Shown: one piece after another, positions 1 to 10,275 of the stretch
How positions within the stretch are numbered: position 1 is the stretch's first letter
Layout of the letters: every line of letters begins with the position of its first letter
From: Rhexocercosporidium sp. MPI-PUGE-AT-0058
Lineage: Eukaryota; Ascomycota; Leotiomycetes; Helotiales
Direction of reading: 5' to 3'
Length of the DNA: 64,000 bases
NCBI GenBank assembly: GCA_020746875.1
Contig: JAGTJL010000003.1
Coordinates: 62,001 to 126,000 of the forward strand
Notes under the pieces: model-generated
Seen by the model: the letters and a program-made list of their open reading frames with translations, nothing else
The model's database searches: none
Told to the model about the DNA's origin: nothing
Translations under genes and position numbers: made by a program

Positions 1-152
1 CTGGCGGTTCTCTGGGATCATTTCTACCTCCTCCACCGAGTGCACAGGAAGTCAAGGCTCAGAAGAGACTCAGTCAGAATTACGAACCCCCGAAACCAGG
101 TACTATTGAAGATTTGGGGTTTGATGATGGAGAATTTGGAGAGTTCCAATAG
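1..152 (+). CDS. 3' end of a truncated gene, product not recognised
   Basis: The window opens inside an open frame that reads from base 3 to a TAG stop at 150-152, giving about 49 C-terminal residues. The tail has a short proline run (PPPP), a basic/glutamine stretch (QEVKAQKRLSQN) and an acidic aromatic end (GFDDGEFGEFQ). FGEF-type motifs in such tails resemble gamma-adaptin-ear/GGA binding peptides, so a trafficking accessory protein is possible, but this is only a guess from a short motif. The start and most of the gene lie outside the window. It is convergent with the minus-strand gene ending at 397. Confidence 0.6.
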   Translation, partial: GGSLGSFLPPPPSAQEVKAQKRLSQNYEPPKPGTIEDLGFDDGEFGEFQ

Positions 153-396
153 TAAGATCAAATCAAATGTTGTAAAACAGAAGTCTCTATGTTTAGTTCA
201 GTCCTTTCACCATTTCCTTTTGATTAATACTTCATCATGCGCCATACCATCTACTACTATCCTCCCGCTATACTTACCTTAAAATACACATCCCTTCTTC
301 ATGCTGGCCTACCTAGCTCCAGTTTTACTACAGCAGTTATATCGTACTGTTCCATGGACCAGTAAATCCAAGTCTTCCACGTTCTCAGCCATCGTC

Positions 397-1380
397 TCAT
401 CCCAGCTCCTCGATTCTAACGTCATCCTCAGCATCGGCATCAACCTGCTCTTTAGCTGCTTGCGTCCAAATCGCAGAAAATCCATGAGCACTTGAGAAAC
501 TATGTCTCCTTGGCGCAGAATTCTTTACAAACAAGGTATTGGTCGTAAGGGATCCAGGATTAACATTGTCCATAGATGCAGACCTACGTAATAACTCAGG
601 CCTGTGGGAATTGTATTTGACGACTGCGTACTCTTGTCTTAGGGATCCTCTCGGCGAGACCTCTCCACTCCTGATCTCGAGGAATTCGGAAGGACACGAC
701 GACCTCTCATCTGTTGCATCCGGAGACTGTTCCAACTGCCATTGCGGCCATGATATCTGAGGAAAATAACCTTGGGGTTGAAACGCAGGTTGTTCAGGAT
801 CCCAAGGCGTCCTCATATGCAAACCTTCACGTAATCCCTGCTGATATCCCAAAGCATGGTCGTGGCGATACATCTCCTGGAGCTGGTGTTCCTGCTCAGC
901 GAGAGTCCACCGTTCTCTTGTCTGGATCTCGGAGGACAGCTGGTCGAGTCGCGATGAGATGGTCTGTTCTTGTAACATACACTGTCTAAGTCTGCTTTTG
1001 ACCCAGCCGAGTTGTTTGCGAAATTTGCGGTGTAGGGGACGGAGATTGGGTTGTCGGAGCTTGGATTCTAAATGAGGAATCTTGTGAGTGAGTTGAGTTG
1101 CGGATTGGGATTGTGCGTGGAGGGAGTCGAGGAGGTAAGTCTGTTCGAGGTAAAGTTCTTCAATGGTGCGTTGAGGGTCTAGAGTCTGTTGGCTCCAGGT
1201 TCGTGTGGAAAATCCAAAACAATTCCAACTTGTTTGTGGTGACGATGGAGTTCGCCAAAAGTTATTCGGGGTGGGATTTGTATCCAGGGATCTGGACATA
1301 GAGTGAAGATATGGGCAAGTTTTCTGTGAGTGTTTTTGACCACTGAGTGGGCGCCCTTTGCCTAAATCTTCTGCGGACAT
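397..1380 (-). CDS. Orphan coiled-coil protein, 327 aa
   Basis: Single-exon frame of 327 residues with ATG at 1380 and stop at 397. I do not recognise the family. The central part (about residues 70-185) is rich in Q, E, L and R with heptad-like spacing (RTIEELYLEQTYLLDSLHAQ; SRLRQCMLQEQTISSRLDQLSSEIQ) and probably forms a coiled coil; a Q/W/P-rich segment follows, and the C-terminal third is basic and serine-rich (LLRRSASMD, RRHSFSS: possible kinase sites) and ends in an acidic tail. No signal peptide or membrane segment is seen. An open frame of this length with coherent composition supports a real gene, perhaps lineage-restricted. Function unknown. Confidence 0.6.
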   Translation of the reverse strand: MSAEDLGKGRPLSGQKHSQKTCPYLHSMSRSLDTNPTPNNFWRTPSSPQTSWNCFGFSTRTWSQQTLDPQRTIEELYLEQTYLLDSLHAQSQSATQLTHKIPHLESKLRQPNLRPLHRKFRKQLGWVKSRLRQCMLQEQTISSRLDQLSSEIQTRERWTLAEQEHQLQEMYRHDHALGYQQGLREGLHMRTPWDPEQPAFQPQGYFPQISWPQWQLEQSPDATDERSSCPSEFLEIRSGEVSPRGSLRQEYAVVKYNSHRPELLRRSASMDNVNPGSLTTNTLFVKNSAPRRHSFSSAHGFSAIWTQAAKEQVDADAEDDVRIEELG

Positions 1381-1411
1381 CGAGGAGTAAGTGGTAAGAT
1401 GAAATACTGAG

Positions 1412-1737
1412 TCAAATCACCACATCCATTGCCATTATAACAAGATCTTTTGGGATAGTATTGATCATGGTCCACAAAGGTAGGGATTCGAGAAACCCTA
1501 GAAAGGCTGATCTATATTCCCAAGCTTCCGAATAAAGAAGCTCCAAGTCAGGACACACACGTGGAAGATTGTCTGGAACAAAGGAGGATATTAACTTCGG
1601 ATATGATTCCTCGAGGTTAATTACAAAGAGAGACTTTGTCAAATTGGGAATGTATGGTCCAATAGGCAATTCCAAAAACTTTCCTTTGACAGGACTGGCT
1701 CGGTTTCGGATGCCAAGCGAGGTTAATGGAGGATGAC
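1412..1737 (-). pseudogene. Possible last exon or relic of a small minus-strand gene
   Basis: On the minus strand an open frame runs from 1737 to a stop at 1412 (about 108 residues). It starts directly after a strong acceptor: a T-rich tract followed by TAG (reverse complement of 1738-1740). The peptide looks protein-like (HPPLTSLGIRNR, LPIGPYIPNLTKSLFVINLEE, WEYRSAFLGFLESLPLW). No upstream exon with a start codon could be fixed in the roughly 210 bases before the next gene's stop at 1953. It could be a decayed gene, a gene with a short first exon, or chance. Confidence 0.25.
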
Positions 1738-1952
1738 CTAAAAAAGAAAGGAAAAATGCTTCTTAAGAATTTGGTACATGCTTCATTCTCTTCTTAGGAG
1801 GGAAGACCTCGCGAGCTGATGACAAAATGGATAGCTCCAAGGACAAGCCAAAAACGAAAAGGGGATGTTCAGCCAGATTTCGAAAATTCGCAATGAAGCA
1901 AACTTCAACAACTCAAAGATCAGAAACAGAAAGGGGTATGTATTCCATCATA

Positions 1953-3602
1953 TCATACAGTCGACGCCGATCCACTTGGAGTAGTCGACTTGGAACTAGG
2001 ATCTAAGATATCACTAGCCCTTCTCATCCTCTCAATGATGACCTGCTCTTCACTTTCCCACCTCCCAACCGTATCCTTCTTCTCTCCCCCAAATCCAAGC
2101 CACCCAGAACCCTGTCCAGCCCTTGCCTCCTTCTCCTCTTTAGCCATCTTGCCAACCATTGCCATCCAGTTCCCCAATCCCACCTCAAGACACTGCTTGC
2201 ATTTCTTCTTGCCATTCTTATCTACCCCTTTCCGCCGCAGCTCTTCCTCAGCAAGATCAACGGCTTCTCTTGTCCACGCCAAACCATCTTCCCTGCTGGT
2301 CTTGCTAAGTTTCGAAGCGTACAGAATCTCTCCAATATATGTCATGATCCCAGCTTCTTCACATCTCTCCTTGGGGGTCCTCAAAGGTGGAGATGTTCCA
2401 TCTTCCGGGGGAGGTGGGTATTGTGGTGGCTCGATCACCGACCTGATCATATCTCGCGCTTTGGTGAGGAAATTGTTCTCTTCTTCGTCTGAAGTCAGGG
2501 TTGACCACATCGTATTAGGAATCTCAGGCAAAGACCTTCGAGCGCGTAGAACCGAAAGAAAGATTGGCAGAGCCAGCGTGAGGTTCGAGTTCACTGCATG
2601 ATGCACGCCCAAGGCAGTTGCGACAGAAAGGATATTCTCGCTGGGTATTCCATCAGTCTTGATCACACCAGTCGCAGGATCGACAGCTAGTCTGGTTGCT
2701 TTTGAAGTAGCAATATCCATTGCCCATTTGTGCATCTCCAAAGCCGCTTCGGGAGTATTCTTGTAATCCAACCAGACCGCGTATGCCAGCGCTGCATCTA
2801 TCCTCTGCTTCTCCGTGAAGCCTCGAGTCGTAAGAATTCGCATATAATAAACCTCCGGGGCCTCAAAAGCTGCCTCACAATCTTCCTCTCTCGGCGCACT
2901 CTTCGATCCAGGCGGTACAGGTCGAGGATTTGGATTCGAAGGCCCAACTACCACATTCGCAGGGAAAGCAACATTCCTCGTCTTATCACGAACATACCCA
3001 TCCAAATGCTCAGCGGCCCTCGCAACACCCATTAATATCTCGTAATACCCCCTTCTCCACGGCTCGGACTTGTTGGAGATATCATAGCCTGTCTTTCCAA
3101 TCCCCGCCACGAAGATCCCACCATCATCCGCATCTGCAAGTCCAGCTCCATCAATATTCGGATCTTCCAACCTCCGCAGCAGATGTCTGTATGCCTCTCC
3201 TGTGCGTGCCCAGTCCACTAAACTGACTCCATTCTCTTCATGATCTTCCTGCCACCTCGCACTCCTCCAATCCTTCCTTGTAACCCAGGACCATTCGCTC
3301 GGCGAAGGGAATCTATGATTGAGGTATTCCTGCTGTACCCCGAATGCGAGAACCAGTATCAGAATCCCTCCCGTCCATATAGCTACCGTATACTTGCCAG
3401 CTTTCCACACCTCATCCTTGATCCATGCCTTTCGTTCCGTGGTAAGGAATCGAGCTGTTGGTCTGCGGGGTGGAGAAGAGAGGAAGGGGAGTTGTGGTCG
3501 TGAACGACTGGACAGGGTATTTTGTGTGAACGGTCGAGGGGCATTGGGAGGGCGGAAGGACCGTAGAACAAGTATTCGTCTGATTGGGAATCTTGGGCGC
3601 AT
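1953..3602 (-). CDS. Mitochondrial inner-membrane TPR-like protein (Mgr3-like)
   Basis: Single exon, 549 aa from ATG 3602 (an in-frame ATG at 3674 would add 24 residues; 3602 is preferred because it opens directly with an arginine-rich, acid-free presequence, MRPRFPIRRILVLRSFRPP). After about 70 residues comes one membrane span (YTVAIWTGGILILVLAFGV), then a large soluble region of helical repeats with TPR-like periodicity (for example AALAYAVWLDYKNTPEAALEMHKWA, NILSVATALGVHHAVNSN) and a charged C-terminus. This matches the layout of fungal relatives of yeast Mgr3, an i-AAA protease adaptor: matrix-facing N-terminus, one span, TPRs in the intermembrane space. The family assignment is by architecture and remembered resemblance, so moderate; a mitochondrial TPR protein is more secure. 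Confidence 0.65.
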   Translation of the reverse strand: MRPRFPIRRILVLRSFRPPNAPRPFTQNTLSSRSRPQLPFLSSPPRRPTARFLTTERKAWIKDEVWKAGKYTVAIWTGGILILVLAFGVQQEYLNHRFPSPSEWSWVTRKDWRSARWQEDHEENGVSLVDWARTGEAYRHLLRRLEDPNIDGAGLADADDGGIFVAGIGKTGYDISNKSEPWRRGYYEILMGVARAAEHLDGYVRDKTRNVAFPANVVVGPSNPNPRPVPPGSKSAPREEDCEAAFEAPEVYYMRILTTRGFTEKQRIDAALAYAVWLDYKNTPEAALEMHKWAMDIATSKATRLAVDPATGVIKTDGIPSENILSVATALGVHHAVNSNLTLALPIFLSVLRARRSLPEIPNTMWSTLTSDEEENNFLTKARDMIRSVIEPPQYPPPPEDGTSPPLRTPKERCEEAGIMTYIGEILYASKLSKTSREDGLAWTREAVDLAEEELRRKGVDKNGKKKCKQCLEVGLGNWMAMVGKMAKEEKEARAGQGSGWLGFGGEKKDTVGRWESEEQVIIERMRRASDILDPSSKSTTPSGSASTV

Positions 3603-4028
3603 TTTGACGTGATGTTGCGATGGTTGTACTTGGAGAGGTTGAACTTCAACTGAACCTCCACGAGGACTTGGCATCGAAGCCTGGAGACACAGGCATTAAC
3701 TTTAGCGATTGAGCCCCCCTGGAGTAAACAAAAGCAGTGTTGGCTCAGCTCTCAAATGGTATGAATCGACTTTGTTTCTCAAATGGCATTGTTCTACATT
3801 CGCGTTCTGCGAGACTATGTTTACTTGCTAGAAAAAGAACTCGCTCGCTTCATGCTCGTAAATCAGAGCTGGGTATCGTTCATCCCTCATATCGCCTCCC
3901 GAATCCAGACCTCCATTTCTTCACATGCTTCATAAAATCCCAGGCTGCCAAGTCAATCCTAATACACCCATAAACTCCAATCAAATTGCCCAATAGCGCC
4001 GAAAGCCCCCTCTTCATCATACAACCCT
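3603..4028. other. Spacer between two minus-strand genes
   Basis: About 430 bases between the Ebp1-like gene's stop and the TPR-like gene's start. It should hold the 3' end of the former and the promoter/5' leader of the latter. I see no coding signal. Confidence 0.5.
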
Positions 4029-6489
4029 TCAAGGAGTAAAAGGCTTCCACCCCGTCTTCTCTTTCTTGGCATATAGCTCAAGCACAGACCTAATGTAAGT
4101 CGCAGCATCGGTTGTTGTGGTCCACGGGCCCAGGATGTCCGGTGCATGAAGCTCTCTCAGATCCGACTGTACTCGACGTACCTCCTTCCAGCACTGATCC
4201 CGCCTCACCTCATTATCTCCGAGGATTTTCAGGAAATTGGGATCTCGATTCCCAGCTAGTAAAGTTTCCAGATAACAACGTCCCAACTCCTCCCTCAAGA
4301 TAGCCCCCAGCTGCACGCTCAAAGCATGGTAAATAGGCATGTTTTGGACAAGACTTTCAAGCCATGACCAAAGTTTGAGGCCACCTTCCCATGAAGTGGC
4401 ACTCCGTGATTTGGAGGCCCGATCTTTCGCGGCGAATGAGGTCATGTACATTGCAACGCACTCAAGAGCGACTGCGAAGCCAACTTTTCGTTGACCTTCG
4501 GTGAGAGAGTCCATTCCTTTGGTCTTGATCTGTAGAATCTCGTCCATCTTCCGTTTGAGCTTCAAGGAGTGATCGTTGAGCTTCTGAAACTCCCCAAAAA
4601 GCCGTTCATCCACAGGATGCCGTTGTTCTCCGTTAGGACGAGGCTTCTCCGCTGATGCTGGGGTACTGGTGGCCATGGTTTGAGGTGTACGTGCGTTTCC
4701 ATCGTTGGAATCAACCCTACGCATGGCCACACTTTTCATCGCATCGCCTCTCTTGGGAGTAGCCAAAATATTCTTCTGGCTAGGTCCTGAAGGAGCAGGC
4801 GATTTGAACGGCGGCTCTAGAGAGGTCTTGGCCTTGGCAACATCAACATCAGGCAGCTTCGCACGCTTCGGGGCAGGTTCCGCGGCCACCTCCGTAGAAT
4901 CGCTCGGTCGCTTCTTTGACAGTGTGGGCTTTGATACAACCGCCGACGACGGAATTTCGTCTTCTGGGTCATCATCGTAGGAAGGGTTCAATCGAGCTTT
5001 TCGTTGCCTTTCAAGTACCAGGAACTCCTTACTTGGCTTTGCTTGGATGCCAAGAATGCGCTGTATATCCTTTACTCGTCGCCTCTTGTATTTCAACTTG
5101 ACAACCAGGGTATCCTTTGTGGAAGGGGGTCTCTTGCTAGATTCTCCTTGAGGCCTCTTCGGTGGATGGCCAACTTTCGGTGTGATGGTCTTGCGCGCGA
5201 CTCCAGGGACATCGGGCCTACGTACCTCCTCATATCGTGCTCCAACTGTGTTCCGAGATGCCGTTTTCTCAGCACTCTGATCTGGTGTTCCTGTATGGCT
5301 TGCATCCTTTCTCGCCTTCTTCTCACTCAATCGATCCATCTCTCGGTCCAGCGCAGGATGTAGAGCTAGGGGAAGCATCGGAGGAAGCGGTCGTAGTGGG
5401 GAAGGGCTTCTTGAAGTTCTCGAAGAGGCTGATGATGGCGACTTGGCACGCGATTTCTGAGCTCGCACAACAATGGTATCCTGGTCGGAAGGCTTCGGTG
5501 TCGATGTCTTAGATCCGGACCCAATGTTGAATAGGTCTTCTGGTAGAGGTGAGAGCCTCTCGGGTAGTGGTATCGGTTTGTTCGTAGGCTTGGTCATTCC
5601 CTTTCTTGCTTGAGGAGAGTCTCTGGAGGGAGTTTGCGATGCTTTCGGAGTATCTCTTGAAGTATCAATCTTTGTTCTCTTCTCAGGCTGCCTGCCATCG
5701 CCCGACTCTATCGGCCGCTTCTTTGGTTCGGAGGGTTTTACATCGTAGGTCTTCCTAGGTGGAGATTTGGGTCGAGGAGGAAGCTGATGCTTGGGAGGTT
5801 CTCGTATCTGGGGGATTTTGGCAGGTTGAGCGGTAAGGTTCGCGCTCTTGCTTTGGCTATGTCCATTGGTCATTGACGGATTCGTTTTTCCATGACTTAG
5901 TGTAGAGATCCTAGGAATATTAGAGCAAGACTACGTACAGGCTGCTTTACTCACTTTGTGTCCCTTGCCTTCTCGGGCTTTGCGACTGACGCGCCATTCT
6001 GCTTGCTATCTTCCATTGCCCTCGGAGGAGGCTTAGCGCCCGTCAATTTGAAGTTCTTGTAATCCGCAATAGAAATCTTCTTCGACGGTATCTTCATTTC
6101 TTTGGCGTGACTAGGGGTTGTGGTACTGCTTCGCGCAGCTAGACTTGCTGGTGATCTGCTTTCAATTCTTGCTTGCCAATCACCTTCTGCTCGTGCAACT
6201 CCACGCTGACTCTCCGATATCATAGTCATATGCTGTAAATGCCGAACTTCATGATTCGCGAATGGCGTGCCCCGGTATTCGTAGGAGGAGGTTTCTCGAA
6301 AGGGATGATCGGTTGGGACTGTAAGGAGGTGGGGTTCCTAGGCATCTTGTCAGTAGGAGGTTTTAGTCTTGGGCGCAAAGAACGTACGTGTGGCAGAAAC
6401 AGTTTCTTGAGGTCCGCGATCTGCTTATCTGCAAGTTCTAATGCTTTCAAAGCTGCGGCAGAGCCTGACCTAGGTTGCTTTGTATCCAT
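4029..6489 (-). CDS. Nuclear protein resembling Ell-binding protein Ebp1, 788 aa
   Basis: Three exons: 6388-6489, 5955-6337, 4029-5910; introns of 50 and 44 bases have GTACGT/CTGAC/CTAG and GTGAGT/CTAAT/CTAG signals and the frame sums to 788 aa. The N-terminus holds a short helical region (ADLKKLFLPH), then YRGTPFANHEVRHL and a conserved-looking block (KISIADYKNFKLTGAKPPP). The middle is long, disordered, rich in S, P, K and R. A block at TLVVKLKYKRRRVKDIQRIL precedes a helical C-terminal domain (HPVDERLFGEFQKLNDHSLKLKRKMDEI ... to the end). This layout resembles fungal proteins with the Ebp1 C-terminal domain, which in fission yeast bind the Ell1-Eaf1 elongation factor. Role in RNA polymerase II elongation is therefore inferred. 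The first ATG (6489) is chosen because exons 1-2 carry the conserved start. Confidence 0.65.
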
Positions 6490-9060
6490 AGCGAAGGCTA
6501 GTATGGCATCAGATCCTTTGTGTTGGGTGTCGCAGAAGTCTCGGAGTCAAAGAGACCAGCAGCTACCTCGCGAAGATGTATCTCAAGCGCGCGCAAGTGA
6601 GGATATGTTCGACGATAGGAGCGAGTCTCGCATTCACTGGTGATCGATATCAAGGGCCATTCATTGTTGCAAGAGCTCCTCCCCGCCCAAGATCCAGCGC
6701 AACCGCATAGACGTCAGCGCAAATCCAATTGTATTTCCAACCTAGCATCGACTCGATTCTGCAGTGGGCGGTCGATTGTTGGAATCTCTGCGCAGCAAGG
6801 CGCGGCGATGGTGGTTGACTGAGGTGTAGGTAGGCTTGGATGCTGCTGATGAGTGAGGTGAACCTGCTGCGGGTCAGATTCGAGGTCCGAACCCTTGACA
6901 GGCATATGATCACGTGAGTACATTTTGAGGCTCGGGTTTTGACTGGCTTAGCAGCAGAGCGCGTTAGAGTCAGTGAGTTTGTTAAGGACGCAACGCAAGT
7001 CCCTGGTAGCAACTTTGCAATCATAGAATGATTCCAATCAAGTCTTAGAACGAACAGTATAAATCACAATCCAAGCTAGTCCACGACAATCATACATTCG
7101 GGTCGTTTCCTAGCCAAGTGCATTTAGTGTGAAGTTGGGTGTTTCGTTTTTGAGGATGTTTCCTCACGACTTCGTTTGTACTGTTGCTGTAGCCTTCTCT
7201 CGATATGCTTCTCTTTTCTAGAGTTTTGAGTGATACTTAGGTCCTGAGGTTGTGTAAAACTTTAGAAGTGTTCCACTCAAGATCTTCTGAATGCTTGGTT
7301 GTTTGAGGTAATGGAACTTGATGTCCCCATCTCTATGTCCAGCCATGCCCTTGACACGATTTCATAATAAATGATTGATCTTTGTCCTTTGATAAGCAAA
7401 TAGGTTCAATTCTAACTTGCTTCCAGTCTGATGCTCAACCATATGCATTAGTATGGAAGAGATGCTTGGAATTTCGTCCGTCAACTTCCTACATTTTGAT
7501 ACCGGCACATTTGTGTACCTAGAACCAGTTCAGTTGGGTTGGATTGTCTCTTTTGCGACCTCGCTGACAACAGCAATCACAATATCCTTTGATGATCACC
7601 GTCGTCGTTTTCTTCCTGGTAATGACTTGTCTTCGTTTCTTTTCCCTTGAAAATACCCTTGAACCTTCCTCGCTCTTCGCCTCCTCTGTCAGCACATCCA
7701 CTCGCTGCTACATTTTCCAGTGGCTTTTGTTCTTTTGGGTGCCACCTACCCGGTAGTTTGGTGTTTGGCCTAAATCTCTCTTCTTAGATATTAATCCGCC
7801 TTCCATATCTAGGTAAATCTAATAATCATCTCCCTTGTCCGGCACAATGAATCTAGAGCCTCGTTTACAGCCTCGCCTCTGTTGCTGACAATCCACAATT
7901 CTCCGACCCTCTGATATCTCATACCTTTTCTTTACATGTTTAACTTCACCTCGCTTCCGTCGTCTGTGACAAGCTTCACATCTACTCTTCGTCTCTTGAC
8001 TACACGGCCAACGACTGCACCTCCATCCTTGGCTTTGCTCATTCCCGGTATTTCGCACTCGCTTTTGGCTCACTACGCACCTTGCCCCATCATCCCCTCC
8101 CTACGGCACTCCCTGGCTGCCTGGCTATCTATCTATCTAGTAATGGTGCATTTCCACGCAGTTCAAGCTGCATGAAGCTCTACCTCTTGCAGTCCAGCGC
8201 CGGGCCCCGGGTCTGGGATTGTACCGCCAGAGGAGCGATGGGAGAGAACGAAGGAAGTGAAGCCAGGGGGCTTTCTAAGCATCATGACTCTGAGATTACC
8301 CGCAACAGCTCTAGCCGCGTCATACCAGCCAATAGACGCCCCTTCTGCCCCCATGAGGCTTCGGCGATGCACACCATACAGTACAATTGCGTGATGGAGC
8401 GATGAGCACACCAGATCTACAGGGTTCTGTCCCCTGGTAGTGTAATAGTGCCCAGGACTGGAGTGGCCCCAGTCCAGCCACCAACAACAAGCTGGCCTGG
8501 CGCCCGAGGACCGAGAGGGCAGTCTGTTCAGCATCCGGCCCTGTCCTCCTCAGACCAGACCCGAACTAGACCAGACCCGCTCGATTCTTATCCTCACGCA
8601 TGCATACATAATAGAAAAGAGATAGCCCCCTTCAGCACTCTTTTCCTTGATCCCATATTCAGATCTTTACTACAAGACCAGCTCGACGCCCTCCTCCCCA
8701 TGGCGTGCAGCAACCAGTTTCGGATGATCCGCAAGAGAAGATTCACCTTCCGTTCCATTTGAAAGACCTCGGCCGAAACTCGCATACTACCATAGATTAC
8801 GCGGAATATCACGGGCCAGTTCCATTCCTGGTACATATCAATATCAGCCTTCCAAACGAGAGAAGATAATACACAATCTAGGTTAGTCCAATTCCGTTCT
8901 ACTTGTTCGGTTTTCTAACACTGGGCAGGAACATCTAAAATACATGTATTCGCGCAATTGACTGCCAGAATCTGGGACGCATCAAAGCCATATCAGATCC
9001 GTCGTCGAGATCCACAACTGCGTATTTCTTCAAGCATACGGACATACATACGCCTTCACC
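6490..9060. other. Long spacer between divergent genes
   Basis: About 2.6 kb without a convincing gene. It must carry the promoter of the Ebp1-like gene (-) and the promoter and probably a long pyrimidine-rich leader of the SIS-domain gene (+). The 7.6-8.2 kb part is C/T-rich on the plus strand and includes a (CTAT)n run near 8127-8141. Open frames here (for example about 120 codons minus near 6650-7024 and 8163-8534) have low-complexity, non-protein-like composition. Confidence 0.5.
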
Positions 9061-10275
9061 ATGACGCTTGATCACCACCCAGTCCAGAATAGTGAGGTCT
9101 ATCTCATGCACGCCTCTCACGCTCCATCAGTACCACCGCCGTCTCCACCATCTCCAGCTACACCATGTGAGCGAGAATTATCACCTCCCTTAGACGATCT
9201 CATGTCTATGACGCCTCCTGAGCTTTCAGACCCATGCCCAAGCTCCTTGAGTGATCGGCTTTCCAATGCAGTCCATGTTCTTGGGACAGAAGCCACTGCT
9301 CTTTCATGCCTCACACGCCTCTACGAGACGGATCCTGTCGCTCGAGGTGGGTTAAATGCCGCAGTTGAAGCCATTACCAGATTTCGAGGCGACAAAGGTC
9401 AATTAGTCATCTGTGGTATTGGAAAGAGTGGGCACATTGCCAAGAAGTTGGTCGCAACGATGAACAGTCTCAAAATTCGATCAACATACCTGCATCCAAC
9501 GGAAGCTCTTCATGGAGATTTGGGTGTGATTGGAAGACATGATACGATCTTGCTTATCACCTTCTCGGGGAAGACACCTGAGCTGCTGTCACTTCTACCA
9601 CACTTTGACTCGTCTCTTCCTCTTCTCATCATGACATCTCACACTCATCCATCAACATGCGAGATCATCAAGCAAAGACCAGACGCCATTCTTCTCCCTG
9701 CGCCAATTCACAAATCAGAGACTGATTCGTTTGGATTCAACGCTCCGACAACCTCCACTACCATGGCACTGGCTTTGGGGGATGCGCTTGCAGTTGTCAT
9801 CTCCAATGAGCTGCACATCAATGTTCAAGCCGTCTTCTCTCAGAACCACCCTGGAGGAGCCATTGGACAGGCAATTCAAGGACCGAAGCAGATTTCGGAT
9901 CTCACAATTCTATTCGAGACCATTCCAGAGTTGGATCACCAAGCGATCACAGGTGCGCATGTTCTCATGTCGGCATATAAGTCCACATCAGGATGGGTGC
10001 GATGTGGTGATGATATAGTTATTCCCCCTCGACGCATTACGAGATTACGACCAGACGATATGGATGAGCCAGCGACGTGCATTTCTGGTCTGATGGTCCC
10101 AAGTAAGGAGTGGATCCAGATACCAGAGGACACATCGATTCTTTCGGCCAAAGAATGGATCATGAATATGAGGTGTTCGAATGGTGACGCGAAGTACAGT
10201 GACGATGCAATATTGGCTATGGTCGTGGAAGGCGAGGTAGCGGGGCTTATCGAAGTAGCAACTGTCATGGCATGA
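9061..10275 (+). CDS. SIS-domain sugar-phosphate isomerase, KdsD/GutQ-like
   Basis: Single exon, 404 aa. The SIS domain (about residues 95-275) keeps the family's signature blocks: ICGIGKSGHIAKK (117-129), HPTEALHGDLGVIG (145-158), FSGKTPELL (168-176), APTTSTTMALALGDALAV (228-245) and NHPGGAIG (262-269). These are the motifs of bacterial arabinose-5-phosphate isomerases (KdsD/KpsF/GutQ), which interconvert ribulose-5-P and arabinose-5-P for Kdo synthesis. The C-terminal 110 residues sit where bacterial enzymes carry two CBS domains but are degenerate. A 90-residue proline-rich N-terminal extension is extra. Ascomycetes do not make Kdo, so the true substrate is unknown; a sugar-phosphate aldose-ketose isomerase is the safest call. 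No signal peptide; probably cytosolic. Confidence 0.85.
   Translation: MTLDHHPVQNSEVYLMHASHAPSVPPPSPPSPATPCERELSPPLDDLMSMTPPELSDPCPSSLSDRLSNAVHVLGTEATALSCLTRLYETDPVARGGLNAAVEAITRFRGDKGQLVICGIGKSGHIAKKLVATMNSLKIRSTYLHPTEALHGDLGVIGRHDTILLITFSGKTPELLSLLPHFDSSLPLLIMTSHTHPSTCEIIKQRPDAILLPAPIHKSETDSFGFNAPTTSTTMALALGDALAVVISNELHINVQAVFSQNHPGGAIGQAIQGPKQISDLTILFETIPELDHQAITGAHVLMSAYKSTSGWVRCGDDIVIPPRRITRLRPDDMDEPATCISGLMVPSKEWIQIPEDTSILSAKEWIMNMRCSNGDAKYSDDAILAMVVEGEVAGLIEVATVMA

Noticed and set aside
6650..7024. Minus frame of 124 codons in the 6.5-9 kb spacer
   Set aside because: Low-complexity S/T/R-rich composition, no domain, no splice context; likely chance.
8163..8534. Minus frame of 123 codons
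   Set aside because: Composition not protein-like and no support from motifs or splice sites.
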